Shown here: piece by piece, positions 53,803-63,210 of the stretch
Position numbering within the stretch: the first letter of the stretch is position 1
How the letters are laid out: every line of letters begins with the position of its first letter
NCBI RefSeq assembly: GCF_001441165.1
Contig: NZ_CP013126.1
Span: 2,757,551 to 2,821,550, forward strand
Reading direction: 5' to 3'
DNA from: Acidipropionibacterium acidipropionici
GTDB lineage: Bacteria; Actinomycetota; Actinomycetes; Propionibacteriales; Propionibacteriaceae
DNA: 64,000 nucleotides
Translations under genes and position numbers: made by a program
Notes under the pieces: model-generated
Database searches by the model: none
The model's input: only the letters and a program-made list of their open reading frames with translations
What the model was told of the DNA's origin: nothing

Positions 53803-54495
53803 GTGCTCATCGCCTCCTTCGTGACCGGTCCCTTCCAGGCGAACTGCTACCTGCTGGCAGCCGCGCAGGGCTGCGACTGCGTCATCGTGGACCCCGGCAT
53901 GGAGGCCATGGAGACCCTCGCCCGGGGGCTGGCCGCCCACCACCTCAATCCCGTCGCGGTGGCCCTCACCCACGGCCACATCGACCACGTCGGATCCGCC
54001 CGCGAGGCGGGTCGCAGATATGATGTGCCGGTGTACTGCCCGGTCGACGACCGCAACCTGCTGTCCGAACCGATGGAGGGCCTGGGCGACTTCGCCGCAC
54101 CCCTCCTCATGCAGTACTACGGCTCCACCAGCCTCGAGGAGCCCGACGAGGTGATCGACGTCGCCCACGACTCCCACCACAGTCTGGCCGGCTTCGACCT
54201 GGAGTTCCTGCACGCCCCCGGCCACACCCCGGGCTGCTCGATGATCCGGCTGGTCGACGCCGAGCACGGCCCCGTCGTGCTGTCCGGAGACGTCGTCTTC
54301 GCCGGATCCATCGGCCGCACCGACATGCCCGGCGGCGACCCCGACGCGATGGCCGCCAGCCTGACGCAGGTGGTGTGGCCGCTGGACGACGCCACCCACC
54401 TGCTGCCGGGCCACGGCGGCCCCACGACCATGGCCGCCGAACGGGCCACCAATCCCTATCTGACCGCCCCCGATTCCAACGCATCCAGCAACTGA
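53803..54495 (+). CDS. Metallo-beta-lactamase-fold hydrolase (glyoxalase II-like)
   Basis: The 230-residue hydrolase has the zinc motif THGHIDHVG (HxHxDH) near residue 50. Further ligands lie in APGHTPG, LSGDVVF and the C-terminal LPGHGGPTT. The typical N-terminus SFVTGPFQANCYLL supports GTG 53803. It is upstream of hisS by 10 nt, a conserved actinobacterial pair. The substrate is not determined; thioesters such as S-lactoylglutathione analogues are possible for the family. Confidence 0.88.
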   Translation: MLIASFVTGPFQANCYLLAAAQGCDCVIVDPGMEAMETLARGLAAHHLNPVAVALTHGHIDHVGSAREAGRRYDVPVYCPVDDRNLLSEPMEGLGDFAAPLLMQYYGSTSLEEPDEVIDVAHDSHHSLAGFDLEFLHAPGHTPGCSMIRLVDAEHGPVVLSGDVVFAGSIGRTDMPGGDPDAMAASLTQVVWPLDDATHLLPGHGGPTTMAAERATNPYLTAPDSNASSN

Positions 54496-54505
54496 AGGAA
54501 GATTC

Positions 54506-55864
54506 ATGGCACGCCTCAAGCCGCTGTCCGGTTTCCCCGAGTTCCTGCCCCAGGGACAGATGGTGGAGAACCACGTCATCAGGATCCTTGAGGAGACCTT
54601 CGAGCTCCACGGGTTCGCGCCGATCAACACGCGCGCCGTCGAGACCATGGAGTCGCTGACCCGCAAGGGGGAGATCGACAAGGAGGTCTATGTCGTCTCC
54701 AGGCTCCAGGCCGACGAGCACGACTCCCACCGCGAGAAGGATCAGCTGGGCCTGCACTTCGACCTCACGGTGCCCTTCGCCCGCTACGTGCTGGAGAACG
54801 CCGGGCACCTCCAGTTCCCCTTCCGCCGCTACCAGATCCAGAAGGTGTGGCGCGGGGAGAGGCCCCAGGAGGGCCGCTACCGCGAGTTCACCCAGGCCGA
54901 TATCGATATCGTCGGCTCGGAGACGCTGGCCGACCACCACGACGTCGAGGCCCCCCTGGTGATGCTGGAGGCCCTGGAGCGGCTGCACACCGAGCTGGGA
55001 TTCCCGCCGGTGCTCATGCACGTGAACAACCGCAAGCTCTCGGAGGGTTTCTACCGTGGGCTGGGCATCGAGGAGCCGGCCGGGGTGCTGCAGCGGGTCG
55101 ACAAGTACGACAAGATCGGCCCGCAGGCCGTCCACGAGCTGCTCACCGAGGAGCTCGGGCTGTCCGACGCCCAGGCGGACCGGTGCGTCGCGCTGGCCGG
55201 CATCTCCTCGTCCGACCACTCCTTCATCGAGCAGGTCCGCGATCTCGGCGTGGCCAACGACATGCTGGAGGAGGGGCTGGACGCCCTGGACCGGGTGGTC
55301 ACCGCCGTCAACCGTGCCGTGCCGGGCCGGATGGTCGCCGACCTCAAGATCGCCCGCGGTCTGGACTACTACACCGGCACCGTCTACGAGACCGAGCTGG
55401 TGGGGCACGAGTCCATGGGGTCGGTGTCCTCGGGCGGACGCTACGACGCCCTGGCCTCCGACGAGAAGCACACCTACCCCGGCGTCGGCATCTCTCTGGG
55501 GCTCACCCGGCTGCTGGCCCCGGTGATCTCCCGGGGGCAGCTGGGATCCACCCGCACCGTGCCCAGCGCGGTGCTGGTGGCCGTCAACACCGAGGAGGAG
55601 CGGGACGTCTCCGAGGCCGTCGCCGCCTCCCTGCGCTCCCGCGGCATCGCCTGCGAGGTGGCCCCGAAGGCCGACAAGTACGGCAAGCAGATCAAGCACG
55701 CCGACCGGCGCGGCATCCCCTTCGTGTGGTTCCCCGGCCGACGCGACCAGCAGGGAGCCGACGAGGTCAAGGACATCCGCTCGGGGGACCAGATCTCCGC
55801 GGACGCCGCGGCCTGGAACCCGCCCGCCGCCGACCTGCGCCCCGGCGTCGTCGGGCAATGGTGA
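54506..55864 (+). CDS. hisS: Histidyl-tRNA synthetase
   Basis: The 452-residue class II synthetase has motif 2 in FPFRRYQIQKVWRGERP and the histidine-binding RGLDYYTGTVYE. Motif 3 lies in GVGISLGLTRL, and the C-terminal anticodon domain contains AVLVAVNTEEE and CEVAPKADKYGKQIK. It starts at ATG 54506 behind GAAGGA. A 15-bp tandem repeat begins at its stop codon. Confidence 0.96.
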   Translation: MARLKPLSGFPEFLPQGQMVENHVIRILEETFELHGFAPINTRAVETMESLTRKGEIDKEVYVVSRLQADEHDSHREKDQLGLHFDLTVPFARYVLENAGHLQFPFRRYQIQKVWRGERPQEGRYREFTQADIDIVGSETLADHHDVEAPLVMLEALERLHTELGFPPVLMHVNNRKLSEGFYRGLGIEEPAGVLQRVDKYDKIGPQAVHELLTEELGLSDAQADRCVALAGISSSDHSFIEQVRDLGVANDMLEEGLDALDRVVTAVNRAVPGRMVADLKIARGLDYYTGTVYETELVGHESMGSVSSGGRYDALASDEKHTYPGVGISLGLTRLLAPVISRGQLGSTRTVPSAVLVAVNTEEERDVSEAVAASLRSRGIACEVAPKADKYGKQIKHADRRGIPFVWFPGRRDQQGADEVKDIRSGDQISADAAAWNPPAADLRPGVVGQW

Positions 55865-55890
55865 ACAGGCCAGGGGTGAACAGGACAGGG
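55861..55890 (+). repeat. 15-bp tandem repeat at the hisS stop
   Basis: Two copies (GTGAACAGGCCAGGG and GTGAACAGGACAGGG) differ by one base. A third partial GTGA follows. The first copy contains the stop codon. Confidence 0.85.
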
Positions 55891-55902
55891 GTGAGCTGAG
55901 CC

Positions 55903-58900
55903 TCAGACCCCCGCGGTCTCCATCGCCGCGGGGGCGGTGGCCGGGGAGCAGGGCATCTCCTGCTCGGCGGCGTTGCGGTCCCGGGCGGTGGCGGCCATCA
56001 GCTTGATCCGGTTGAGCTGGTTGACCTGCGAGGCCCCCGGATCGTAGTCGATGGACACCACATTGGCCTGCGGGTACTGGCGGCGGATCTCGCGGAAGAT
56101 GCCGCGCCCGGTGACATGGTTCGGCAGGCAGGCGAAGGGCTGCACGCAGGCGATGTTGGGCACCCCCTCGCGAATCATGTCGACCATCTCGCCGACCAGG
56201 TACCAGCCCTCGCCGGCCTGGTTGCCCAGCTGCACCACCTTCTGCGCCTCGTCCATCAGGGTGGTGATGGGGGTGGAGACCTCGAACCGGGAGCTCTTCG
56301 CCAGCTCGGCGTCGATGGGCTTCTGGTACTGCAGCAGCAGCGACCGGAAGGCCTTCTTGATGTGGCGGCCCCACTTGTCGGTGCCGAAGGTCTGGTAGTT
56401 GTAGTCGCCCGATGACAGGCAGTTGTAGACGAACCACATGAGGCCCGGCAGCACCGCCTCGCAGTCCTCCGACTCGATGGTGTCGACGATGTGATTGTTG
56501 GCGTCGGGATGGAACTGCACGAGGATCTCGCCGAGCACCCCGACCCGCGGCTTGCGGGCCACGTCGCGCAGCTCGAGGGCCTCGAAGTCGTCGACGATGC
56601 CGCGGATCAGTTTCTTGTAGGAGGTGCGCGCTCCCAGGGTGCTGGAGTGGCCGCCCTCCAGGAAGTGCTCCCGGCAAATGGTGGTCCAGCGCTCCATGAG
56701 TGCGGTCGACGACCCCTGGACCGTCTCGTAGGGCCGGGTGCGCAGGTGCACCTTCTGCAGCAGGTCGCCCAGCGAGATGGCCTGGACCGCCTTGTGCACG
56801 AGAGGGGCGGTGAGGGAGAAGCCGGGGTTCTCCTCGATGCCCTGAAGGCTCGCGGCGATCACCGGGATCCGCCCGAAGCCGGCGTCCTTGAGTCCCTTGC
56901 GCAGCAGCGCGATGTAGTTGGTGGCCCGGCACATGCCGCCGGTCTGGGTGAGGAAGAGGGTGGTGTGGTCCAGGTCGTACTTCCCGGACTTCAGGGCGCT
57001 CACCAGCTGCCCGATCACCACGATGGCCGGGAAGCAGGCGTCGTTGTTGACCAGCGACAGGCCGTACTCGATGTCCGACTTGGGTGCGGTCTGGAGCACC
57101 TCGACGTTGTAGCCGCAGGCGCGTAGCGCCGCCTCGGCGATCGAGGTCTGGTAGGTGGCCAGCTGAGGGACGAGGATGGTGTGGGTGGTGCGCATCTGCT
57201 TGGTGAAGGGCACCCGCTCGTCGGAGAGGTGGTGGTTCACCTCGGGGCGCTCGTGGACCGTGCGATCCTTCGCGGCGGCCTGAAGGGAGCGCAGCCGGAT
57301 CCGGGCGGCTCCGAGGTTGGAGACCTCGTCGATCTTGAGGGTGGTGTAGATCCGGTCGCGGGCGGCCATGATCTCGCGCACCTGGTCGGTGGTGATGGCG
57401 TCCAGCCCGCAGCCGAAGGAGTTGAGCTGGACGATCTCCAGGTCCTTGCGGGAGGCCACGAAGGCGGCGGCCTGGTAGAGCCTCGAGTGGAACATCCACT
57501 GGTCGCGGACCCGCAGCGGCCGCTCCAGCAGGTCGGCGCCCAGGTGGGCGACCGAGTCCTCGGTGAGGACCGCCAGACCCAGCGAGTTCGCCATCTCGGG
57601 GATACCGTGGTGGATCTCGGGGTCGACGTGGTAGGGCCGCCCGGCCAGCACGATGCCGGGGACGTGGTGCTCGGTCATGTAGGCCAGGGCGTCCTCGCCC
57701 ATCTTCCGGACGTCGGCGTGGAAGGCCTCGTCCTCGGCGAATCCCTTTTCCAGGGCCTCGCGGGCCTCCTCGACGCTCACCCCGTCGGCGGCGAAGACCT
57801 CTGCGAGCCGCTCGGCCAGCTTCTCGTGGTCCGACAGGGATAGGAAGGGGGAGATGAGCTCCACGTCCTTGTCCCGAAGGTCCTCCACGTTGGCGCGGAT
57901 CACCTCGGGGTATGAGGCCACCACCGGGCAGTTGAAGTGGTTGTCGGAACCGCCCACCTCGGCCTGCTCGAAGCGGATGCAGGGGTCGAAGATGCGCTTG
58001 ACGCCGCGGTCGATGAGATCCTGGATGTGGCCGTTGTTGAGCTTGGCGGGGTAGCAGATGTTCTCGCTGGCGATGGACTCCATGCCCTTGTCGAAGAGGG
58101 CGTGGGAGGAGCGGCCCGAGATCATCACCCGGTAGCCCAGGGCCGAGAGGGTGGTGAACCAGAAGGGGTAGTTCTCGTACATGTTCAGCGCCCGGGCCAG
58201 GCCCAGGTCACCGCGGAAGGCCTTCTTGGCGGTGAGACGCCGGTAGGAGAACAGCCTCTTGTACTTCTCCTCGAAGACATTGGGCAGTTCGGACTTCGGC
58301 TGCCTGGCGGCGGCCCGGTTGTTCACCTCGGCGCCGCGGTCGCAGCGGTTGCCGGAGACGAAGACGCGCCCGTCGGAGAAGGTGGAGATGGTGCGCTGGC
58401 AGTGGTTCTGGCACAGCGTGCAGTCGTCGCGGTGGGTCTCCACGGCGAAGCCGTCGAGCTCGGAGCGGTCGCGCAGCCCCAGCCCGGTGGACTCCTCGCC
58501 GGAGTGGAACCGGGCCCTTGCGGTCAGCGCCGCACCGTAGGCGCCCATCAGGCCCGCCTCGTCGGGGCGGACCACCTCGCGGCCGGTGAGCAGCTCGAAG
58601 GCCCTCAGCACGGCGTCATTGAGGAAGGTGCCGCCCTGGACCACGACCCGCTCTCCCAACTGGGCGGGATCGGTGAGCTTGATGACCTTGTACAGGGCGT
58701 TGCGCACCACCGAGTAGGACAGCCCGGCGGCGATGTCGTTGGGGGTGGCGCCCTCCTTCTGGGCCTGCTTGACCGAGGAGTTCATGAACACGGTGCAGCG
58801 GCTGCCCAGATCCACCGGATGAGCCGCGAGTAGGCTCATCTGCGCGAAGCTGCGGATGTCGGTGTCCATGCCGGCGGCGAAGGTCTGCAGGAAGGACCCG

Positions 58901-60261
58901 CAGCCCGAGGAGCAGGCCTCGTTGACGCTGATCGAGTCGATGCAGTTGTCGAAGACCTTGAGGTACTTCATGTCCTGGCCGCCGATGTCGATGATCGACG
59001 TGACGCCGGGGCACAGGTGCTCGGCGGCCCGGTAGTGGGCCATCGTCTCCACCTCGCCGTCCTCGGCGCCCAGCGCCGCCTTGACCAGGCCCTCGCCGTA
59101 GCCGGTGGTGCAGGTCCGGGCGATCCTGGCCCCCTCGGGCAGGTGGTCGTAGAGGTCGGCGAGGATCGCCACGGCCGCGTTGACCGGATCCCCCTCGTTG
59201 GAGGCGTAGTGGGAGGCGACGATGGTGAGCGACTCGTCGAGCAGCACCGACTTGATGGTGGTCGACCCGGCGTCGATGCCCAGGAAGAGGTCTCCCCTGG
59301 CCGCCGACAGCGGAAGGGTGGGCAGCTTGGTGCGGGCGTGGCGGGCGTGGAAGGCGTCGAGCTCGGCCTGGTCGTGGAACAGCGGCGGCATCGACTGGCT
59401 CAGCCCGGTCTCGGTGCGCGCGGTCCTGGCGCGGCGGGCCAGATCAGCCAGGCTCATGGGAGCCGACTCGGCCTTGAGGGCGGCGCCCATGGCGACGTAG
59501 AGCTGGGCCCGGTCGGGGGTGACGAATTCGTCGACCTTGCCGTCGAGGACCTTCCCGAAGGCCTTGCGCAGGCTTGGCATGAAGTGCAGCGGGCCGCCCA
59601 GGAAGATCACCTGGCCGCGGATCGGGCGCCCGCAGGCCAGCCCGGCGATGCACTGGGTGGCGACGGCCTGCATGACCGACGCGGCGAGATCCTCGTGACG
59701 TGCGCCCTCGTTGATGAGCGGCTGGAGGTCGGACTTGGCGAAGACCCCGCAGCGCGACGCGATCGGGTGGGTGGTGGTGGCGTGCAGGGCCAGTTCGTTG
59801 AGTCCGGGGGCGTCGGTGTGCAGCAGGGTGGCCATCTGGTCGATGAAGGCGCCGGTGCCGCCGGCGCAGGAGCCGTTCATGCGCTGCTCGGGGACGGGCT
59901 TGAGGTAGGTGATCTTGGCGTCCTCGCCGCCCAGTTCGAGCAGCACGTCGGCGTCCGGGTTCCAGTGCTGGACGGCGGCGGTCTCGGCCATCACCTCCTG
60001 GATGAAGGGGACGTCCAAGGCATCGGCGGTGCCCAGCCCGGCCGAGCCGGTCACCGAGACCCGCACCATGGCGTCCGGCAGAGCCTGCGAGGCGTCGGCC
60101 AGCAGAGATGCGATCGCGGCGGTGATGTCGGCGTGATGTCTGCGATAGTCCTCGAAGACGATCCGGGCACCCCCCAGGGGATCGCCGTCGAAGACGACGG
60201 CCTTGATCGTCGTGGAACCGATGTCCAGACCCATCCGAAACTCTGCGCGCACAGCGTCCAT
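55903..60261 (-). CDS. Giant acyl-CoA dehydratase activase-like protein (two ASKHA ATPases + DUF2229 + HgdB-like region)
   Basis: The product has 1452 residues. The first BcrAD/BadFG-type ATPase spans about 8-265 (GLDIGSTTIKAVVFDG; cluster cysteines Cys132 in SCAGGTGAF and Cys171 in SRCGVFAKSD). The second spans about 325-580 (GIDAGSTTIKSVLLDE; Cys450/Cys454 in EACSSGCGSF and Cys489 in SRCTVF). A CxxCxxxC cluster lies at 614-621 with Cys640. A DUF2229-like region follows (ENICYPAKLNNGH, IFDPCIRFE), then an HgdB-like C-terminal half with CGLDAITTDQ and TQTGGMCRATNY. Family members use ATP-driven electron transfer through a subunit-bridging 4Fe-4S cluster to activate radical dehydratases or reductases. 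No separate dehydratase genes are adjacent, so the partner may be internal or remote. The start is ATG 60261; ATG 60234 is an alternative. Confidence 0.85.
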   Translation of the reverse strand: MDAVRAEFRMGLDIGSTTIKAVVFDGDPLGGARIVFEDYRRHHADITAAIASLLADASQALPDAMVRVSVTGSAGLGTADALDVPFIQEVMAETAAVQHWNPDADVLLELGGEDAKITYLKPVPEQRMNGSCAGGTGAFIDQMATLLHTDAPGLNELALHATTTHPIASRCGVFAKSDLQPLINEGARHEDLAASVMQAVATQCIAGLACGRPIRGQVIFLGGPLHFMPSLRKAFGKVLDGKVDEFVTPDRAQLYVAMGAALKAESAPMSLADLARRARTARTETGLSQSMPPLFHDQAELDAFHARHARTKLPTLPLSAARGDLFLGIDAGSTTIKSVLLDESLTIVASHYASNEGDPVNAAVAILADLYDHLPEGARIARTCTTGYGEGLVKAALGAEDGEVETMAHYRAAEHLCPGVTSIIDIGGQDMKYLKVFDNCIDSISVNEACSSGCGSFLQTFAAGMDTDIRSFAQMSLLAAHPVDLGSRCTVFMNSSVKQAQKEGATPNDIAAGLSYSVVRNALYKVIKLTDPAQLGERVVVQGGTFLNDAVLRAFELLTGREVVRPDEAGLMGAYGAALTARARFHSGEESTGLGLRDRSELDGFAVETHRDDCTLCQNHCQRTISTFSDGRVFVSGNRCDRGAEVNNRAAARQPKSELPNVFEEKYKRLFSYRRLTAKKAFRGDLGLARALNMYENYPFWFTTLSALGYRVMISGRSSHALFDKGMESIASENICYPAKLNNGHIQDLIDRGVKRIFDPCIRFEQAEVGGSDNHFNCPVVASYPEVIRANVEDLRDKDVELISPFLSLSDHEKLAERLAEVFAADGVSVEEAREALEKGFAEDEAFHADVRKMGEDALAYMTEHHVPGIVLAGRPYHVDPEIHHGIPEMANSLGLAVLTEDSVAHLGADLLERPLRVRDQWMFHSRLYQAAAFVASRKDLEIVQLNSFGCGLDAITTDQVREIMAARDRIYTTLKIDEVSNLGAARIRLRSLQAAAKDRTVHERPEVNHHLSDERVPFTKQMRTTHTILVPQLATYQTSIAEAALRACGYNVEVLQTAPKSDIEYGLSLVNNDACFPAIVVIGQLVSALKSGKYDLDHTTLFLTQTGGMCRATNYIALLRKGLKDAGFGRIPVIAASLQGIEENPGFSLTAPLVHKAVQAISLGDLLQKVHLRTRPYETVQGSSTALMERWTTICREHFLEGGHSSTLGARTSYKKLIRGIVDDFEALELRDVARKPRVGVLGEILVQFHPDANNHIVDTIESEDCEAVLPGLMWFVYNCLSSGDYNYQTFGTDKWGRHIKKAFRSLLLQYQKPIDAELAKSSRFEVSTPITTLMDEAQKVVQLGNQAGEGWYLVGEMVDMIREGVPNIACVQPFACLPNHVTGRGIFREIRRQYPQANVVSIDYDPGASQVNQLNRIKLMAATARDRNAAEQEMPCSPATAPAAMETAGV

Positions 60262-60332
60262 GCCCCTATTTCAACACCATGGAAATCCGGGCCTGCAGGC
60301 ACCCCCCTCCATTCCGGTTCCCGGGGTGCTCG

Positions 60333-60345
60333 TACCCTTGCGGCA
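60333..60345 (+). promoter_or_regulatory. -10 hexamer for leaderless tetR-type gene
   Basis: TACCCT at 60333-60338 lies 6 nt before ATG 60345; there is no Shine-Dalgarno. It is in the 83-bp divergent space shared with the giant activase gene. Confidence 0.45.
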
Positions 60346-61001
60346 TGACAACCACTGCGCGACCCGCCCGGACGCGCCGCGGGCCGCGAAGTGAGTCCGG
60401 TGAGGCCCGCGCGGCGATCCTCGCGGCCGCCAGAAGCCTCTTCCTGGAGTCCGACTTCAGTGCGGTGAGCCTGCGCCAGATCGCTCGCGAGGCGGGCGTC
60501 GACACCTCTCTCATCAGCTACTACTTCGGTACCAAGCAGGACCTGTACAACGAGGTCATGGCGCTTCCCAGCGGCCCCCACCTCATCATCGAGAGGGTAT
60601 GCGCAAGGTGCACCCCCGACGACCTGGGGGAGGCTCTCATCCGCGCTTTCGTGAGCGCCTGGGACGGCCACGTCGGCGAGTTCACCGAGCGCGGTTCGGC
60701 GACCCTCCAGGGACTCATCCAGGCCATGCTCGTCCAGCCCAACGCCTTCGAGCAGGTGCGCGGCTTCTACCAGCACCTGCTCATCGATCCGGTCGTGGAG
60801 GTGCTCCGCCAGCGCTACGACGCCGAGGAGGCCCGGCTGCGCGCCACCATCGGCCTGTCCCGCCTGCTGGGCCTGTTCACCACCCGCTACGTCGTGGGCC
60901 TGGACGCCCTGGCCCGCATCGACGGCGAGAAGCTCGTGGCCCGCGAGGGGCCCGGCCTCCAGCAGGTGCTCACCGGACCCGTTGAGGGCGACCCGAGGTG
61001 A
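60345..61001 (+). CDS. TetR-family transcriptional regulator
   Basis: The 218-residue protein has an N-terminal HTH (ARAAILAAARSLFLESDF, then VSLRQIAREAGVDTSLISYYF with the typical YYFGTKQDLYNEV) and a helical ligand-binding domain. It is divergent from the giant dehydratase-activase gene 83 bp away, so it probably regulates that gene and itself. The ligand is unknown. Confidence 0.9.
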   Translation: MTTTARPARTRRGPRSESGEARAAILAAARSLFLESDFSAVSLRQIAREAGVDTSLISYYFGTKQDLYNEVMALPSGPHLIIERVCARCTPDDLGEALIRAFVSAWDGHVGEFTERGSATLQGLIQAMLVQPNAFEQVRGFYQHLLIDPVVEVLRQRYDAEEARLRATIGLSRLLGLFTTRYVVGLDALARIDGEKLVAREGPGLQQVLTGPVEGDPR

Positions 61002-61062
61002 CGCCGGGCAGCAATCCCGCCTGAACCCGCGCGGACTGCTGCAATTCCCGCCTGACCACGGC

Positions 61063-61068
61063 TAGAGT
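61063..61068 (+). promoter_or_regulatory. Candidate -10 for glycosyltransferase-like gene
   Basis: TAGAGT lies 44 nt before ATG 61113. A weak AGGGG precedes the start. Confidence 0.35.
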
Positions 61069-61112
61069 CGGGGACAACGCGCAACGATGCGCCTGAACAC
61101 CAGGGGTTCTCC

Positions 61113-62180
61113 ATGACGATTGCCATCAAGTACGGATACCTCGACGACGATCCGGTGGTCGATGAGGAAGGACGGTTCATCGGCGGCGGAGGAGGCGCCG
61201 CACTGGTCGAGAGACTGTTCAAGATATATCCGGGGGCGGTGCTGGTCGGCGACCGCGACCGCGCCTGCCAGGGCTTCGAGATGCGCCGGCTGTCCAGCCT
61301 CGACGCCCGGCGGGATCTCGTCATCAATCTGGACGTGCTCGATTCCGTCGGCGTCTTCCAGGTTCTTCATCGCCACGGCGCCGAGCCGAGGATCCTCAAC
61401 CTCCAGTGGCTGCCGCCCTCCCACTACCACCACAAGGTGAACTTCGCCGCGATGGGGCTGTCCTTCGCGCTCTTCCCGACCCTGTGCTCCGGTGAGCGGA
61501 CCGCCGGCGAGGTGAGCGAGATCGTGCGCCGCTGGACCATCTCCCCGCTGGCCCACCAGGCCCGGATGGCCTGGTTCCAGCCCGGCATCCGCTCCGACCT
61601 GCTCAAGCCCCACAAGGATCCCGAGGTGCCGGTGGTGCTCTACCCGGCGATCCGGCTGTCGGACGCCAAACAGCCCAAGACCTTCCTGCGGATCGTCAAG
61701 GAGGTCGCCGCCCAGGTGCCGCTGAGGATGGAGGGCCGGCTCGTCCAGCGCGACCTGGCCAGCGTCCTGGCGATGAAGATGTCGGCCCCCCGCTGGGCCA
61801 AGCTCTCGCCCCTGTTCGGAGACCGGGAGGAGTACTGGGAGTCCCTGGCGCGCACCACCGCCTTCCTGGCCACAGCGAGAGAGGAGACCTACGGCCTGGA
61901 GTACCTGGAGGCCCTGCTGGCCGGGGCGATCGGCATCTTCCCGCACCTGCCCTGGGCCGCCAGTCTGGTGCCCGCCTTCTACCCCTACCTGTACGCCACC
62001 GAGGATCAGGCCGCCGAGATGCTCACCGAGGTGCTCTCGGATCCTGACGCGGCGCGCCGGGCCGTCGACGAGTCGGCCGGCGGGTCGCTGAGCGAGTGGA
62101 TCATCGAGCACCACACCCGGGCCGTCGGCAATGACGCGATCCGCTCCCAGATCGGGGAGTGGTTCCCCGAGATCGACTGA
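61113..62180 (+). CDS. GT-B glycosyltransferase-like protein
   Basis: The 355-residue soluble protein has a C-terminal half resembling GT4 enzymes: AREETYGLEYLEALLAGAIGIFP carries the E-x7-E type motif, followed by a short DPDAARRAVDES tail. The N-terminal half (GGGGGAALVERLFKIYPGAVLVGD, LNLQWLPPSHYHHKVNF) is not one I recognise. It stands alone, with no sugar or cell-wall genes beside it. Donor and acceptor are unknown. Confidence 0.55.
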   Translation: MTIAIKYGYLDDDPVVDEEGRFIGGGGGAALVERLFKIYPGAVLVGDRDRACQGFEMRRLSSLDARRDLVINLDVLDSVGVFQVLHRHGAEPRILNLQWLPPSHYHHKVNFAAMGLSFALFPTLCSGERTAGEVSEIVRRWTISPLAHQARMAWFQPGIRSDLLKPHKDPEVPVVLYPAIRLSDAKQPKTFLRIVKEVAAQVPLRMEGRLVQRDLASVLAMKMSAPRWAKLSPLFGDREEYWESLARTTAFLATAREETYGLEYLEALLAGAIGIFPHLPWAASLVPAFYPYLYATEDQAAEMLTEVLSDPDAARRAVDESAGGSLSEWIIEHHTRAVGNDAIRSQIGEWFPEID

Positions 62181-62208
62181 ACCGGACCCCGACCGAATCG
62201 GACCGCGG

Positions 62209-62237
62209 CGTCGACCGCCCGCTACGGGCGGTCGACG
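62209..62237. terminator. Bidirectional hairpin between convergent genes
   Basis: A perfect 12-bp stem (CGTCGACCGCCC/GGGCGGTCGACG) with a 5-nt loop lies 28 nt past the glycosyltransferase-like stop. It contains the last codons and stop of the convergent hydrolase gene. Confidence 0.6.
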
Positions 62238-63019
62238 AGCTTGTGCAGGCGCGCGCCGAAGGCGACCGGGTCGCCGGGGTGGCCCGGCTGGTCCTGGAAG
62301 CCGGTGTGGTGGCTCGGGAAGTCGGCGGCGAGGGTGAGCCGATCGCCCAGGGCGCGCAGCGCGTCCACATCCATCCGGTGGGAGATGATCGCGGGCATGT
62401 TGCGGAAGAGCGGATCGGTGCGCGAGCCGTCATCCTCGACCGGTAGGCCGAACATCGCGGGATCGGGAGCCGGCCGCTCGAGATACCCGGCCGGGACGGG
62501 GCCCGAGAACATGACGAGGGCGATGAATCTGGCCATCGCGGCCCCCTGGCCCTGCGCGGCGTAGCAGCACTTCATGTCGTCAACGATCGCGAGCACCTCG
62601 TCCCCGTCACCGAGCAGGGGCGCGCTGGGCGGCTCGTGGGCGACGATGAGGCGGTAATCCTGAGGGTGCGCCGAGGCCGCGGCCAGCAGATTCACCGCGC
62701 CGCCGCTGGTGCCGAAGGCATCGACCGGCCCGGTTCCCAGGGCCGCGATCACGCGGTGGATGTCATCGACGTGCTGCTCGGTCGTGATGTCGGCGGTTCC
62801 GGTGGGGTTGCGTCCCGCACCGCGCGGGTCGTATGTCACGACGGCACGATCGGGGAACTGCTCGGCGAGCTGGCGGAAGCCCGAGGCGTCCATCGGTGCT
62901 CCGAACAGGAAGAGGGCCGGCCGCTCGGTGGTCACCCGGTCGAGATAGCCCTGGATGTCGTAGGTGATGGCGTCGTCGCCATCGCCCACCACGTGCGTGG
63001 AGATCGTCAGTTCGGTCAT
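62222..63019 (-). CDS. Alpha/beta-fold hydrolase
   Basis: The 265-residue hydrolase has the oxyanion region LFLFGAPMDASGF, a VVTYDPRGAGRNP strand and the nucleophile elbow FGTSGGAVN (Ser near residue 102). A possible catalytic His lies near the C-terminus (FPSHHTGF). ATG 63019 follows GAGAGGA and is preferred over an upstream ATG. The substrate is unknown. It is convergent with the glycosyltransferase-like gene and divergent from aspS. Confidence 0.85.
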   Translation of the reverse strand: MTELTISTHVVGDGDDAITYDIQGYLDRVTTERPALFLFGAPMDASGFRQLAEQFPDRAVVTYDPRGAGRNPTGTADITTEQHVDDIHRVIAALGTGPVDAFGTSGGAVNLLAAASAHPQDYRLIVAHEPPSAPLLGDGDEVLAIVDDMKCCYAAQGQGAAMARFIALVMFSGPVPAGYLERPAPDPAMFGLPVEDDGSRTDPLFRNMPAIISHRMDVDALRALGDRLTLAADFPSHHTGFQDQPGHPGDPVAFGARLHKLVDRP

Positions 63020-63149
63020 GGTGCTGTCCTCTCGTGGATGCCGGCGGCCGGCGCCGTCGGATCCGAGCAACGGTCCGCATTTCAGCGTACCGAAGAGGGG
63101 CGTATGATCCCCGGGCCGTGACGCGGGTGCATGCCGGGGACGGGTGGAC

Positions 63150-63155
63150 TAGGCT
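63150..63155 (+). promoter_or_regulatory. Candidate aspS promoter -10 (TAGGCT)
   Basis: TAGGCT lies 55 nt before GTG 63211. A GGAAG follows at 63196-63200. Confidence 0.35.
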
Positions 63156-63210
63156 TCCCTGAAGGCCCGCACCGTCTATGCGAGGCCCCGACAATGGAAG
63201 GATCACGTCC

